A stretch of 8,881 bases of DNA from Dehalococcoidia bacterium (GTDB lineage: Bacteria; Chloroflexota; Dehalococcoidia; JAENJB01), in contig JAENJB010000076.1 of the NCBI GenBank assembly GCA_016844565.1, positions 1 to 8,881 of the forward strand. The letters are read 5' to 3'. This document shows, piece after piece, positions 1-5,989 of the stretch. The number at the start of each line of letters is the position of its first letter. Within the stretch, counting starts at the first letter, position 1. The position numbers and the translations under genes were made by a program. Under the pieces are notes generated by a model, which ran no database searches, was not told the DNA's origin, and saw only the letters and a program-made list of their open reading frames with translations.

Positions 1-348
1 CAGCACCACCCACAGCACGAACATCAACGTCCCGAGCAAAGCGCCGAAGAACCAGCCCACAAAAGGAATTGCGCTGAGTATGGCGGAGGCCAGGAAAAGG
101 GCACCGAAGACAATGACGGACTGGATGGCGTGGAACCTGACAAACGGCCTCTTCTGCTCCAGAATCAGGAAGATGATACCTGTTATCCAGATACCCAGAT
201 AACACAGCAAACCGGCCAACCTTGGCTCGAGGTTTAACGTCGAAGCACTCTCCGCCCTCTGTTTCTCCCGCTCCACGCGCTTCTCCTCCTCAATCCTTGC
301 CTTCTCCTCCTCATAGACCCTCCGCCTCTCCTCAGGTGATAGCTGCAT
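1..348 (-). CDS. DUF4870-type (Tic20-like) membrane protein, 3' end beyond window
   Basis: The 116 visible codons start at an ATG preceded five bases upstream by a strong Shine-Dalgarno GGAGGTG (354-360, minus strand). Residues 5-32 are a highly charged Glu/Arg-rich helix (EERRRVYEEEKARIEEEK). A hydrophobic region from residue 43 follows, with 'YLGIWITGIIFLILEQ', then 'RPFVRFHAIQS', then a second long hydrophobic stretch. The pattern of helix, (E/R)(K/R)xxFVRFHAxQS and further helices is characteristic of the DUF4870 family of small integral membrane proteins, whose function is unknown. The N-terminal charged segment probably lies in the cytoplasm. The C-terminus lies off the left edge. Family assignment is from motif recognition; the role is not known. 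Confidence 0.8.
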   Translation of the reverse strand, partial: MQLSPEERRRVYEEEKARIEEEKRVEREKQRAESASTLNLEPRLAGLLCYLGIWITGIIFLILEQKRPFVRFHAIQSVIVFGALFLASAILSAIPFVGWFFGALLGTLMFVLWVVL

Positions 349-384
349 GGCCGCACCTCCATAGCGATTTCCCGACCACCAATA

Positions 385-579
385 CTACCCTATCCCGGTA
401 TCAATATCTATTACCATCCTGACCACACCACCCGGCTTTATCTCTTCAATATCCACCGTCTCGACCAGCCTGCAGCCCTGAAGCCACTACCGAATAGCGG
501 CATCCAATCCATTATGCAAGATTAACCCAAACTGAGGCTTCCTGTCCGCACCCAAAGGCAACGATGCCGAGGCGCTCGG
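385..579 (-). pseudogene. possible decayed coding remnant with in-frame amber stop
   Basis: On the minus strand one frame reads protein-like for about 65 codons with no start codon. Its last part includes 'CRLVETVDIEEIKPGG' and 'VVRMVIDIDTGIG' before a TAG at 385-387. It is interrupted once, by a TAG at 487-489 (between 'GLDAAIR' and 'WLQGC'). The composition (alternating Val/Ile/Asp/Glu, no Pro/Arg excess) looks more like a real beta-rich protein tail than antisense noise. I do not recognise the family. There is no ATG or ribosome-binding site in this frame. It could be the 3' end of a lost gene or chance coding. The rest of 349-581 shows nothing else apart from the Shine-Dalgarno of the leftward gene. 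Confidence 0.25.
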
Positions 580-581
580 CC

Positions 582-980
582 TCAAGCCACCTTCTTTCCC
601 GCTTGAGGTCCGTAGTCGAGTAGATAGATTTCTTTAACCTTGACCTTGGTTACGGACGATACCTGAGGATTCTGTTTCCGTGCCTCCTCCAGTATCGGTC
701 CGCTCTCTACAACCTCCGCCATACCCTTGAACTGATAGCCCTTGTAGGTCTTGGCGTTGATGACCGCGATGACTACATGGGGATTCTGCCTTACGTTCTT
801 AAGCGTCTTCACAGAATACGTATCAGCGTAAGCCAGCGTCTCATCATCCAGGATGCTAATGAAGGTGCCTTTGGCAGCAATGTTGGGAATGCCATCCTTG
901 CTGCTGGTACCCACAAATACCGTGACCGGGTCTCTCTCTTTCTTGATGAAATTGCTCATTTCCGCGGTTAACTTAGCCAT
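582..980 (-). CDS. pyridoxamine 5'-phosphate oxidase-like FMN-binding split-barrel protein
   Basis: A 132-residue protein from an ATG at 980, preceded four bases upstream by AAGGAGGA (985-992, minus strand); a longer frame from 1022 would add an Arg-rich 14-residue stretch and has no such site. It reads as a minimal PPOX-type split barrel: residues 18-26 'PVTVFVGTS' and 31-41 'IPNIAAKGTFI' form the first strands, 'YADTYSVKTLKNVRQNPHV' (51-69) is the usual flavin-phosphate-binding turn and helix, and 'GYQFKGMAEVV' (81-91) is the conserved barrel strand. Length and pattern match small FMN-binding proteins of anaerobes (Desulfovibrio FMN-binding protein type). It is soluble, with no signal peptide. 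The substrate cannot be told, and the cofactor could also be F420 or haem. It is transcribed divergently from msrPQ, so a link with redox stress is possible but unproven. Confidence 0.88.
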   Translation of the reverse strand: MAKLTAEMSNFIKKERDPVTVFVGTSSKDGIPNIAAKGTFISILDDETLAYADTYSVKTLKNVRQNPHVVIAVINAKTYKGYQFKGMAEVVESGPILEEARKQNPQVSSVTKVKVKEIYLLDYGPQAGKKVA

Positions 981-1028
981 GGCGTCCTCCTTCTTTACTC
1001 TCCGCCGCCTGGACAGAGGCAATCACTG

Positions 1029-1080
1029 TTGACAACTCTAACATAGTATATTACCTTTATAAAGTAGTTACATATTATAA
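1029..1080. promoter_or_regulatory. AT-rich divergent promoter region between the FMN protein gene and msrP
   Basis: This is the only AT-rich stretch in the 130 bases separating two divergent start codons. On the plus strand a perfect -35 hexamer TTGACA lies at 1029-1034, but the hexamer at the best spacing (TACCTT, 1052-1057) is a weak -10. On the minus strand TATACT (positions 1050-1045) is a good -10 candidate with a poor -35. Further AT-rich hexamers (TATTAT at 1073) could serve msrP. The location makes promoter function likely in both directions; the exact elements are uncertain. Confidence 0.4.
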
Positions 1081-1110
1081 GCTGTAGATGGCTATGGAAG
1101 ACGATAATCA

Positions 1111-1974
1111 ATGTTGCCCGGGATAGGCTCATCGGCAATCACGCCGGAGCGGCTCTACGTCTCTCGTCGGGAGTTCCTGATAGCTACAGGCGCCCTGGCA
1201 GCCACAACACTCTTCCTCGGCGGCTGCCGTCAGCCTGGTCCGACTTCAGGCCCGGGAGGCACGGACTTCTGCCAGTCGGCGCAGGCGAGCAAGCCCACTG
1301 ATGAGCTGGGCGATAGCCTGACCGTCTGCGATTCCATCATCAACTACAACAACTTCTATGAGTTCTCCACGGAGAAGGAAGACGTGGCAGACCTGGCCCG
1401 GGATTTCAAGACCTCACCCTGGACAGTGCAGGTAGGCGGCCTGGTCAACAAGCCCAAGACCTTCGACCTGGACGACCTGCGGCAAAGGTTTCCCCAGGAG
1501 GAGCGTATCTACCGCATGCGCTGCGTGGAGGCATGGTCCATGGTCATACCGTGGCTCGGATTCCCGCTGGCCAGCCTCCTGAAAGAGGTAGAGCCGGCGT
1601 CGAAGGCGAAGTACGTGCGCTTCGAGGCGCTTTACGATACGAAGCAGCTGCCCGGGCAGCGGAGGGGACTTTTCAAGTGGCCCTATGTGGAAGGACTCCG
1701 CCTCGATGAGGCCATGAATGATTTGACCATCCTGGCCACCGGCATATACGGCAAGCCTCTGCCGCCGCAGAACGGCGCCCCCATACGTCTGGTGGCGCCC
1801 TGGAAATACGGCTTCAAGAATATCAAGTCTGTCGTGAAGATCGACCTGGTGGAAGAGATACCGGTCTCCCTCTGGATGGCTGCCTCGCCTGACGAGTACG
1901 GCTTCTACGCCAACGTCAGCCCTTCAACGGGTATGCCAGGCAGGCGGCGGACCTCTATGCCGGCATGGACCTGA
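1111..1974 (+). CDS. msrP: MsrP, molybdopterin-dependent protein-methionine-sulfoxide reductase catalytic subunit (3' end damaged)
   Basis: MsrP (YedY) belongs to the sulfite oxidase family and reduces methionine sulfoxide in exported proteins, taking electrons from MsrQ. The 287-residue product has a Tat signal, 'SRREFL' (18-23), followed by a hydrophobic stretch and 'LGGC' (Cys39), so it may be a Tat-exported lipoprotein. Family motifs are very clear: 'NNFYEF' (80-85), 'RIYRMRCVEAWSMV' (132-145) with the Mo-ligating Cys138, 'KYPYVEGLRLDEAM'-like (189-202), 'PPQNGAP' (218-224) and 'WKYGFKNIKS' (231-240). After 'DEYGFYANVS' (261-270) the frame is wrong: the conserved HPRWSQATER-type segment is absent and the last 17 residues are unrelated. 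The normal tail survives in another frame at 1920-1988. GGAAG at 1096-1100 is a modest ribosome-binding site. The gene is translationally linked to msrQ. It is either a recent deletion mutant or an assembly error; activity of the product as written is doubtful. Confidence 0.92.
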   Translation: MLPGIGSSAITPERLYVSRREFLIATGALAATTLFLGGCRQPGPTSGPGGTDFCQSAQASKPTDELGDSLTVCDSIINYNNFYEFSTEKEDVADLARDFKTSPWTVQVGGLVNKPKTFDLDDLRQRFPQEERIYRMRCVEAWSMVIPWLGFPLASLLKEVEPASKAKYVRFEALYDTKQLPGQRRGLFKWPYVEGLRLDEAMNDLTILATGIYGKPLPPQNGAPIRLVAPWKYGFKNIKSVVKIDLVEEIPVSLWMAASPDEYGFYANVSPSTGMPGRRRTSMPAWT

Positions 1975-1988
1975 GAAAATTCTTCTGA
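1920..1988 (+). pseudogene. msrP: displaced native C-terminal tail of msrP in another frame
   Basis: Read with codons starting at 1920, this stretch encodes the hallmark end of MsrP proteins, including 'PFNGYARQAADLYAG' and 'MDLRKFF' then TGA (1986-1988). E. coli MsrP ends with the comparable FNGYA...LYRGLDLREN-type tail. The stop TGA shares its A with the ATG of msrQ (TGATG), the sort of overlap expected of an intact msrPQ operon. Relative to homologues, the codons between 'NVS' of the upstream frame and 'PFNGYA' here are missing, and the missing length is not a multiple of three. Confidence 0.8.
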
Positions 1989-2608
1989 TGCCCAGGGTCG
2001 CGGCGCCCCGGCTCATGGCCCTGGCCCACGTCGCCGCGCTGCTGCCCCTGGCAATCCTCATCTGGCAGTTCGCCCGGGGCGAGCTGACCGCCGACCCGAT
2101 AAGGGAACTGGTGATCCGGACAGGCGACTACGCCCTGGTGCTCTTGGTGCTTTCGCTCGCCTGCACGCCCGTCAGCAAGCTGTCCGGCATGCCGCAGGTG
2201 CTCCGGTTGCGCCGCCTGCTCGGGCTCTACGCCTTCGCGTATACCGCCCTGCACCTGATAGTCTTTGTGGCGTTAGACTACGGCTTCGACCTCGACCTCA
2301 TCTGGAAGGACGTCCTGGCGAAACGCTTCGCGCTGGTGGGCGTGGCGTCTTTTCTCGCCTTGCTGCCTCTGGCCATAGCATCCGTCAGGGGACGGATGAA
2401 CCAGCCGGGCAGGATGCAGCAGTGGCTGCACCGGTTGACCTACCTGGCTGCCCTGCTGGCGGTAGGCCACTTCCTCCTGGAGGTCAAGGTTGACCGCCGC
2501 ATACCTCTCATCTACGGCGCTATCGTCGTCCTGCTGCTTCTATTCCGCCTGCCGTGGGTAACGAAAGGCGTGAGAGAATGGCGCAACTCTATGAGCAGGA
2601 AGCACTAA
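1988..2608 (+). CDS. msrQ: MsrQ, haem-b membrane subunit of the methionine sulfoxide reductase system
   Basis: MsrQ (YedZ) is an integral membrane b-type cytochrome that passes electrons from the quinone pool or a flavin reductase to MsrP. The 206-residue product is close to the family's usual length (about 200-220) and has about six hydrophobic helices. Conserved features are visible: 'TGDYALVLLVLSLACTPV' (45-62), 'RRLLGLYAFAYTALH' (75-89) with haem-type His89, and 'LHRLTYLAALLAVGH' (147-161) with His148 and His161. These three histidines match the haem-ligand set of E. coli YedZ (His91, His151, His164). No good Shine-Dalgarno precedes the ATG; its A is the last base of the native msrP stop, so translation was probably coupled to msrP. 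With msrP truncated, that coupling would weaken, because the present msrP stop lies 13 bases upstream of the start. Confidence 0.93.
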   Translation: MPRVAAPRLMALAHVAALLPLAILIWQFARGELTADPIRELVIRTGDYALVLLVLSLACTPVSKLSGMPQVLRLRRLLGLYAFAYTALHLIVFVALDYGFDLDLIWKDVLAKRFALVGVASFLALLPLAIASVRGRMNQPGRMQQWLHRLTYLAALLAVGHFLLEVKVDRRIPLIYGAIVVLLLLFRLPWVTKGVREWRNSMSRKH

Positions 2609-3409
2609 TGCTAAACGGCACAAGTCAGCGCCATAACATAGAGACCCCTCGCTATGCTCAGAATGACACTTCCTATTTGTCACCCTGAGCGAAGCGAAGG
2701 GTCTCGTCCCAATCACAAGCCAACGCGGATTATCAGAACTGAGTACTAGCGCACATCCACCAGAATGAGTCCCTTCCATCACATATCCGAAATTAGGATC
2801 GGACGTGATGGCCTCTGAAGTCCGGCTCCCCGGAGCCAATACAAACGTACGCACGCGTAGCTTGAGATCAGCTCCTTTCTTGGTATCCAGAGCATTGTCA
2901 GGCACCGGGAGTTGGGTCCCTCGATGATAAGAATCGGGCATGTCGTACACAGTACGTAAGTCAAAGACAAGGACCTTACTCTGTGGGAGGTAACGGTGAG
3001 AATGTTGCTGGCGTGCTTGGACCAGCACGGCCTCGCCGCTCTGTACCATCTTAATATCGCTGCCCATGGTAACCTCGTGGGAGCCCTTGACTGTGAAGAA
3101 GGACCAGAAAAAGCCGTGCGCATTGGGGTTTTCTTTAACCTCCTCCGCCGCCGTGTTGATCTCAGCCACGACCCATTTCCAGCCCTCCGATGGAGGAGTC
3201 CCCACGTTCGCATCCAAATTCACTGAAATCACGGGGGCCTCTGCAGCGGGCTTGGGACTCGGAGCCGGAGCAGGTGCGGGAGTAGGTGTGGGCGCAGGTT
3301 TAGTGACAGGTGCAGGAGTGGTAGCGGGCTTAGGAGTTGCCCCGGCGCAACCATTGGACAGTATCAGAAGGGACAGGGTGACGAAAGCCACAATAAAATA
3401 TCGCCTCAT
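2540..3409 (-). CDS. proline-rich lipoprotein with cupin-like domain(s), probably frameshifted near the 3' end
   Basis: The start at 3409 (MRRYFIV) is chosen because GGAG lies nine bases upstream; a longer frame from 3457 has no visible ribosome site. Residues 1-20 form a signal peptide ending 'LLILSNGC', with Cys21 the likely lipidated residue. Residues 25-57 are a Pro/Ala/Thr/Lys linker typical of surface-anchored lipoproteins. The folded part (about 62-212) looks cupin-like: 'FTVKGSHEVTMGSDI' then 'SGEAVLVQARQQHSHR' (124-139) resembles a cupin core with His residues, and 'FVLAPGSRTSEA...GYVMEG' (189-213) resembles the start of a second cupin. From residue 214 the frame changes character and runs through the hairpin repeat into msrQ antisense, so residues 214-289 are almost certainly not native. 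Removing one base at the GGG of codon 213 (2771-2773) would give 'MEGLILVDVR' and a TAG at 2746-2748. The function is unknown. Confidence 0.6.
   Translation of the reverse strand: MRRYFIVAFVTLSLLILSNGCAGATPKPATTPAPVTKPAPTPTPAPAPAPSPKPAAEAPVISVNLDANVGTPPSEGWKWVVAEINTAAEEVKENPNAHGFFWSFFTVKGSHEVTMGSDIKMVQSGEAVLVQARQQHSHRYLPQSKVLVFDLRTVYDMPDSYHRGTQLPVPDNALDTKKGADLKLRVRTFVLAPGSRTSEAITSDPNFGYVMEGTHSGGCALVLSSDNPRWLVIGTRPFASLRVTNRKCHSEHSEGSLCYGADLCRLALVLPAHRVAPFSHAFRYPRQAE
2641..2705. repeat. 65-bp imperfect hairpin repeat (REP/MITE-like) between convergent genes
   Basis: Two 28-base arms (2641-2668 and 2678-2705) are inverted copies that match at 23 of 28 positions, separated by a 9-base loop. The outer ends are perfect: GAGACCC at 2641 and GGGTCTC at 2699-2705. 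The right arm contains 'CACCCTGAGCGAAGCGAAGG'. From general knowledge, such elements are scattered in many copies through Dehalococcoidia-like genomes, usually between genes. It lies in the 3' region shared by msrQ (plus) and the lipoprotein gene (minus), where its RNA hairpin could act as a terminator or protect 3' ends on both strands. No transposase is near. Confidence 0.8.
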
Positions 3410-3579
3410 GCTTATCTTCTCCATCCGATAGATTTCGGCGCGGTGGGCTTTTCCCATTGATTTCCCACGTCCATCTCAGCCCAATGAGGGCATACCACAA
3501 GGGCATGGTAAAGACGGCGGCCTTTGCTTCTTCACCTCTCCGCACCCATTTTAGCCGGTTCATGACTTAGAGGCATCGT

Positions 3580-3616
3580 GCAAGACACTATTTTGGGCAG
3601 CGCGAGGCACTATTTT
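3580..3616. repeat. two 15-bp direct repeats spaced 22 bp, possible operator
   Basis: GCAAGACACTATTTT (3580-3594) and GCGAGGCACTATTTT (3602-3616) agree at 13 of 15 positions, starting exactly 22 bases apart, or about two helical turns. They lie about 85 bp upstream of the -35 of the racemase promoter and would place two protein monomers or dimers on the same DNA face. This suggests an activator or regulator binding site; chance duplication is also possible. Confidence 0.35.
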
Positions 3617-3698
3617 TGTATCTGCTGGAAGTCTCTTCAGTAAGTGATCCGTAAAGCAAATTGCGACACCAAAGTCAAAACATTTGGCATTTGTACCG

Positions 3699-3727
3699 TT
3701 GACAAGGCGAAATTGGACTACTACAAT
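3699..3727 (+). promoter_or_regulatory. near-consensus sigma-70 promoter for the racemase gene
   Basis: A perfect -35 TTGACA (3699-3704) is followed after exactly 17 bases by TACAAT (3722-3727), one base off the consensus -10. Transcription would start near 3734, giving a leader of about 38 bases before the ATG at 3772. This is the best-formed promoter in the window and suggests substantial housekeeping-sigma expression. Confidence 0.75.
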
Positions 3728-3771
3728 GAACCCATAGGCCGTCACCAAGACTTGTAGAAGGGGACAGACAG

Positions 3772-4584
3772 ATGGTACTAGAGATGAAAGCTCCTGAAGC
3801 TCCGACTTCGGTGAAAGAGAGAGCACCCGTTCCCTCCCACCTCCTCGATTCCGCCCCACCAGGCTGGAGAGCCCGCATCGGCATCATCATGCCCTCCGCC
3901 GAGCAGGGGGCCACCGTCCGCGAGTATGAGTTGCTGTTTCCTCAGGGCGTAGTGCCCCTCGTCACCAGGATGATGTTCCGCCAACCGACCGTGGAAGACC
4001 TCATCCGCATGAGCAAGGACGCCGAGTACGCCGCCGAGCTCCTGGCCACCGCCTTCCCCCATTCCACCAGCTACACCTGCACCTCAGGCGCCTTCGTGAT
4101 GGGCCTCAAATACGACCAGGACCTAATGGCCAAGATCGAGAGGATTACCAGGGCACCCGCCACCACCATGGCCTACGCCGTTGTGGAAGCACTGCGCTCG
4201 CTGAAAGCCAAAAACATCGTCGTTGTAGCACCTTACACCGAGGACATCGTCGCCGCCGAGCTGAAGTACTATCCTCAACACGGGTTCAATGTCGTCTCCC
4301 ATAAGGGCCTCAATATAGCCGAGGTATCCAGAATCATGGCCATACCGCCATGGGAGACCCACGAGCTGGCGGTGCGCGCCTTCAGAGAAGCCCCCAGAGG
4401 GACCGACGCCATCTTCATCACCTGCGGTGGGCTGAGGGCAGTCGAGATTATCGACTACGTTGAGCGGGATACGGGAGTGCCCTGCGTCTCCAGCAACCAG
4501 GCCAACGCCTGGCACTGCCTCAAGCTGGCCGGAATCCACGAACCCATTTATGGTTTCGGCAAACTACTGGAAATGCCGAGATAG
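3772..4584 (+). CDS. Asp/Glu racemase-superfamily enzyme (maleate isomerase / arylmalonate decarboxylase type)
   Basis: This 270-residue protein starts after AAGGGG (3758-3763), eight bases from the ATG. After a loose, proline-containing N-terminal extension of about 33 residues the family core begins: 'RIGIIMPSAEQGATVREYE' (35-53), 'SYTCTSGAFVMG' (100-111), 'APATTMAYAVVEALRSL' (128-144), 'NIVVVAPYTEDI' (148-159), 'FITCGGLRAVEIID' (215-228) and 'GVPCVSSNQANAW' (235-247). These match maleate cis-trans isomerases and arylmalonate decarboxylases. Both expected catalytic cysteines are present (Cys103 and Cys218). Arylmalonate decarboxylases keep only the second, so an isomerase or racemase reaction on a dicarboxylate is more likely; the substrate is not known. 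It is cytoplasmic, with no signal. It is followed 29 bases later by a small membrane protein gene on the same strand, probably co-transcribed. A second possible start is the Met at residue 5. Confidence 0.85.
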   Translation: MVLEMKAPEAPTSVKERAPVPSHLLDSAPPGWRARIGIIMPSAEQGATVREYELLFPQGVVPLVTRMMFRQPTVEDLIRMSKDAEYAAELLATAFPHSTSYTCTSGAFVMGLKYDQDLMAKIERITRAPATTMAYAVVEALRSLKAKNIVVVAPYTEDIVAAELKYYPQHGFNVVSHKGLNIAEVSRIMAIPPWETHELAVRAFREAPRGTDAIFITCGGLRAVEIIDYVERDTGVPCVSSNQANAWHCLKLAGIHEPIYGFGKLLEMPR

Positions 4585-4613
4585 GATATGACCGATAGAC
4601 CGGGGGTAAGCCT

Positions 4614-4865
4614 ATGCCGGACTTTGTGAAGACACTCATCATGGCCGGAATTTTTACCCTGCTTGGTATAATCTTGCTCGTCTGGGGAGGCCGTGAAGGG
4701 GCATGGTACGGCAACATTCTGTCCCAGAAACGTGACCTGAGGGAATTCGTCTACAGCTGGCCCGACCGTCCGCAACTGATAGCCTTGCAAATAGGGGGAT
4801 GGGTCTCCTTCATCCTCGCCATGGTCTCCCTCGTCCTGTCCCTGGTCTTCTGGATGAGGAGATGA
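4614..4865 (+). CDS. small two-helix membrane protein of unknown function
   Basis: This 83-residue protein has two clear hydrophobic segments, about residues 7-24 ('TLIMAGIFTLLGIILLVW') and 57-79 ('ALQIGGWVSFILAM' onward), ending with a basic 'MRR'. The connecting loop of about 30 residues is polar, with aromatic residues ('WYGNILSQKRDLREFVYSWP'). GGGGGT (4602-4607) lies six bases before the ATG as a modest ribosome site. It sits 29 bases downstream of the racemase-type gene on the same strand and probably shares its transcript. I recognise no family. It could be a small accessory membrane protein; no function is suggested by the sequence. Confidence 0.7.
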   Translation: MPDFVKTLIMAGIFTLLGIILLVWGGREGAWYGNILSQKRDLREFVYSWPDRPQLIALQIGGWVSFILAMVSLVLSLVFWMRR

Positions 4866-4888
4866 ACCCGGCAGGGCCAGCCCCCGTC

Positions 4889-5974
4889 CTAAAGATAGCG
4901 CTCCTTCAGCCGCCGCGACATCTCTCTGACATAGCCAAAGGCCGTCTCCACCAGCATCTCCTCCATTGAACCCGTCACCGGACGAGCCTCCCCCACAGGA
5001 CAATCTTCAGCTCCACCAACCGCGCCGATATTCTTCAGGCAGCAGCGGGCCGGGGCGATGAGCGATTGCCGGGCGATGACACTTAGAGAGATGTCACTGC
5101 TCTGAGACACCTTTTGCCAGTAGCCTTCCAGCAAACCGAGCAGCCTCTCTATGCTTTGGGAGTTCAGGCTTCTGGAATCGGTGGGGACTATACCCCAGCA
5201 GATGATGTTGCCGCGCCTCAGGAAATCGGCCACCGCCTCCGCATAGACGCGGGGCATTACCTCTATCTGAAAGGCATCGAAGGACAGTATCTCCACCCCC
5301 ATGGAGAGCAGGTATGACAGGTTCACGTTGGCGCAGAGGTGAAGGGCCGCCGGCCCCTCCAGCCCACGGACGAAGCTCTCGTAGTCCACTTTGGCCTGGA
5401 CCTCACCGTAGCCGGTGAAGCCACTGAAGACCCAGCCCAGCCCCGGCTCATCCAGCCACACGAAGGCATTGGCGTTCTTCTCCCTGAGCTGGTGATACTG
5501 CGCGTTAACCTTTCGCTGCATAAAATCGAAGAGAATAGTCCTCACCGCCTCGTTGTAGATGACCGGCTTCCCCTCCTCGTCGGTGACCTTGAAGCCCCAG
5601 CTCACCGGGCCGGTCATCTGGCCACGGATAGCGGAATAGCGGCTGAGGTCATGCCGCAGGAAGCGATGGAAGACCGCCGAGTACTCCTGGCTCAAGGCCA
5701 GGTAGTCCGGCTCGGCTATCCGCCGCGAATACTCCTCCATTTCATCCATGAAGCAGGGGGTATCGAACAAGAGTCTTTCACCCTTGAAGTCCACCGATAC
5801 GCCGGGGAAGTGCTCGGAGGCCTGGGCATACATATCCTCATAGAAGCTCACGTTTGGAAGCTGAGGCCAGAAGGGAATGTCCAGGCTGAAAGCCAGCTCC
5901 AGCGCCTTCCCCACGTCGCGGTGAGGCATGATGCCCATGGCCGTGGACTGACAGTTGGCGGCGAACGTTGCCAT
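4889..5974 (-). CDS. MetE C-terminal-like (UROD/MetE superfamily) methyltransferase
   Basis: This 361-residue protein has the single (beta/alpha)8-barrel size of archaeal-type or orphan MetE catalytic domains, half of classical MetE. It opens with 'TAMGIMPHRDVGKALELA' (11-28), the usual start of this group. 'GQMTGPVSWG' (118-127) corresponds to the family's G-P-x-S/T strand, and 'FVWLDEPGLG' (171-180) to the conserved D/E-E-P motif. 'LHLCANVN' (211-218) supplies His212 and Cys214, and 'ARCCLKNIG' (309-317) supplies Cys311/Cys312: the expected zinc ligands that activate a thiol. At the third-ligand region MetE has Glu; here 'ILSFDAF' offers Asp233. It probably transfers a methyl group to or from a thiol, with the methyl donor (corrinoid protein or folate) unknown. 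The start follows the upstream DUF4349 stop by 15 bases, with GAGG overlapping that stop, so the two are co-transcribed. Proof of true methionine synthase function is lacking. Confidence 0.82.
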   Translation of the reverse strand: MATFAANCQSTAMGIMPHRDVGKALELAFSLDIPFWPQLPNVSFYEDMYAQASEHFPGVSVDFKGERLLFDTPCFMDEMEEYSRRIAEPDYLALSQEYSAVFHRFLRHDLSRYSAIRGQMTGPVSWGFKVTDEEGKPVIYNEAVRTILFDFMQRKVNAQYHQLREKNANAFVWLDEPGLGWVFSGFTGYGEVQAKVDYESFVRGLEGPAALHLCANVNLSYLLSMGVEILSFDAFQIEVMPRVYAEAVADFLRRGNIICWGIVPTDSRSLNSQSIERLLGLLEGYWQKVSQSSDISLSVIARQSLIAPARCCLKNIGAVGGAEDCPVGEARPVTGSMEEMLVETAFGYVREMSRRLKERYL

Positions 5975-5989
5975 GAGACTACCGCTACC

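Larger units (their letters stand above)
3410..3771. other. 360-base gap: no gene seen, holds regulatory-looking sequence
   Basis: No convincing coding region lies between the divergent lipoprotein and racemase genes. Minus-strand frames reaching 3563 and 3859 lack ribosome-binding sites or overlap real genes. The part from about 3570 to 3730 is clearly more AT-rich than its surroundings and carries a pair of direct repeats (3580-3616) and a strong plus-strand promoter (3699-3727). The part from 3425 to 3565 shows nothing I can name. Confidence 0.5.

Noticed and set aside
222..422. A 66-codon plus-strand frame rich in Pro and Ser
   Set aside because: It is mostly antisense to the Glu/Arg-rich start of the DUF4870-type gene; the Pro/Ser content is what antisense of such codons gives.
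3330..3563. A 77-codon minus-strand frame upstream of and overlapping the lipoprotein gene
   Set aside because: It has no Shine-Dalgarno before its ATG, its second half overlaps the lipoprotein signal peptide region out of frame, and the sequence matches nothing I know.
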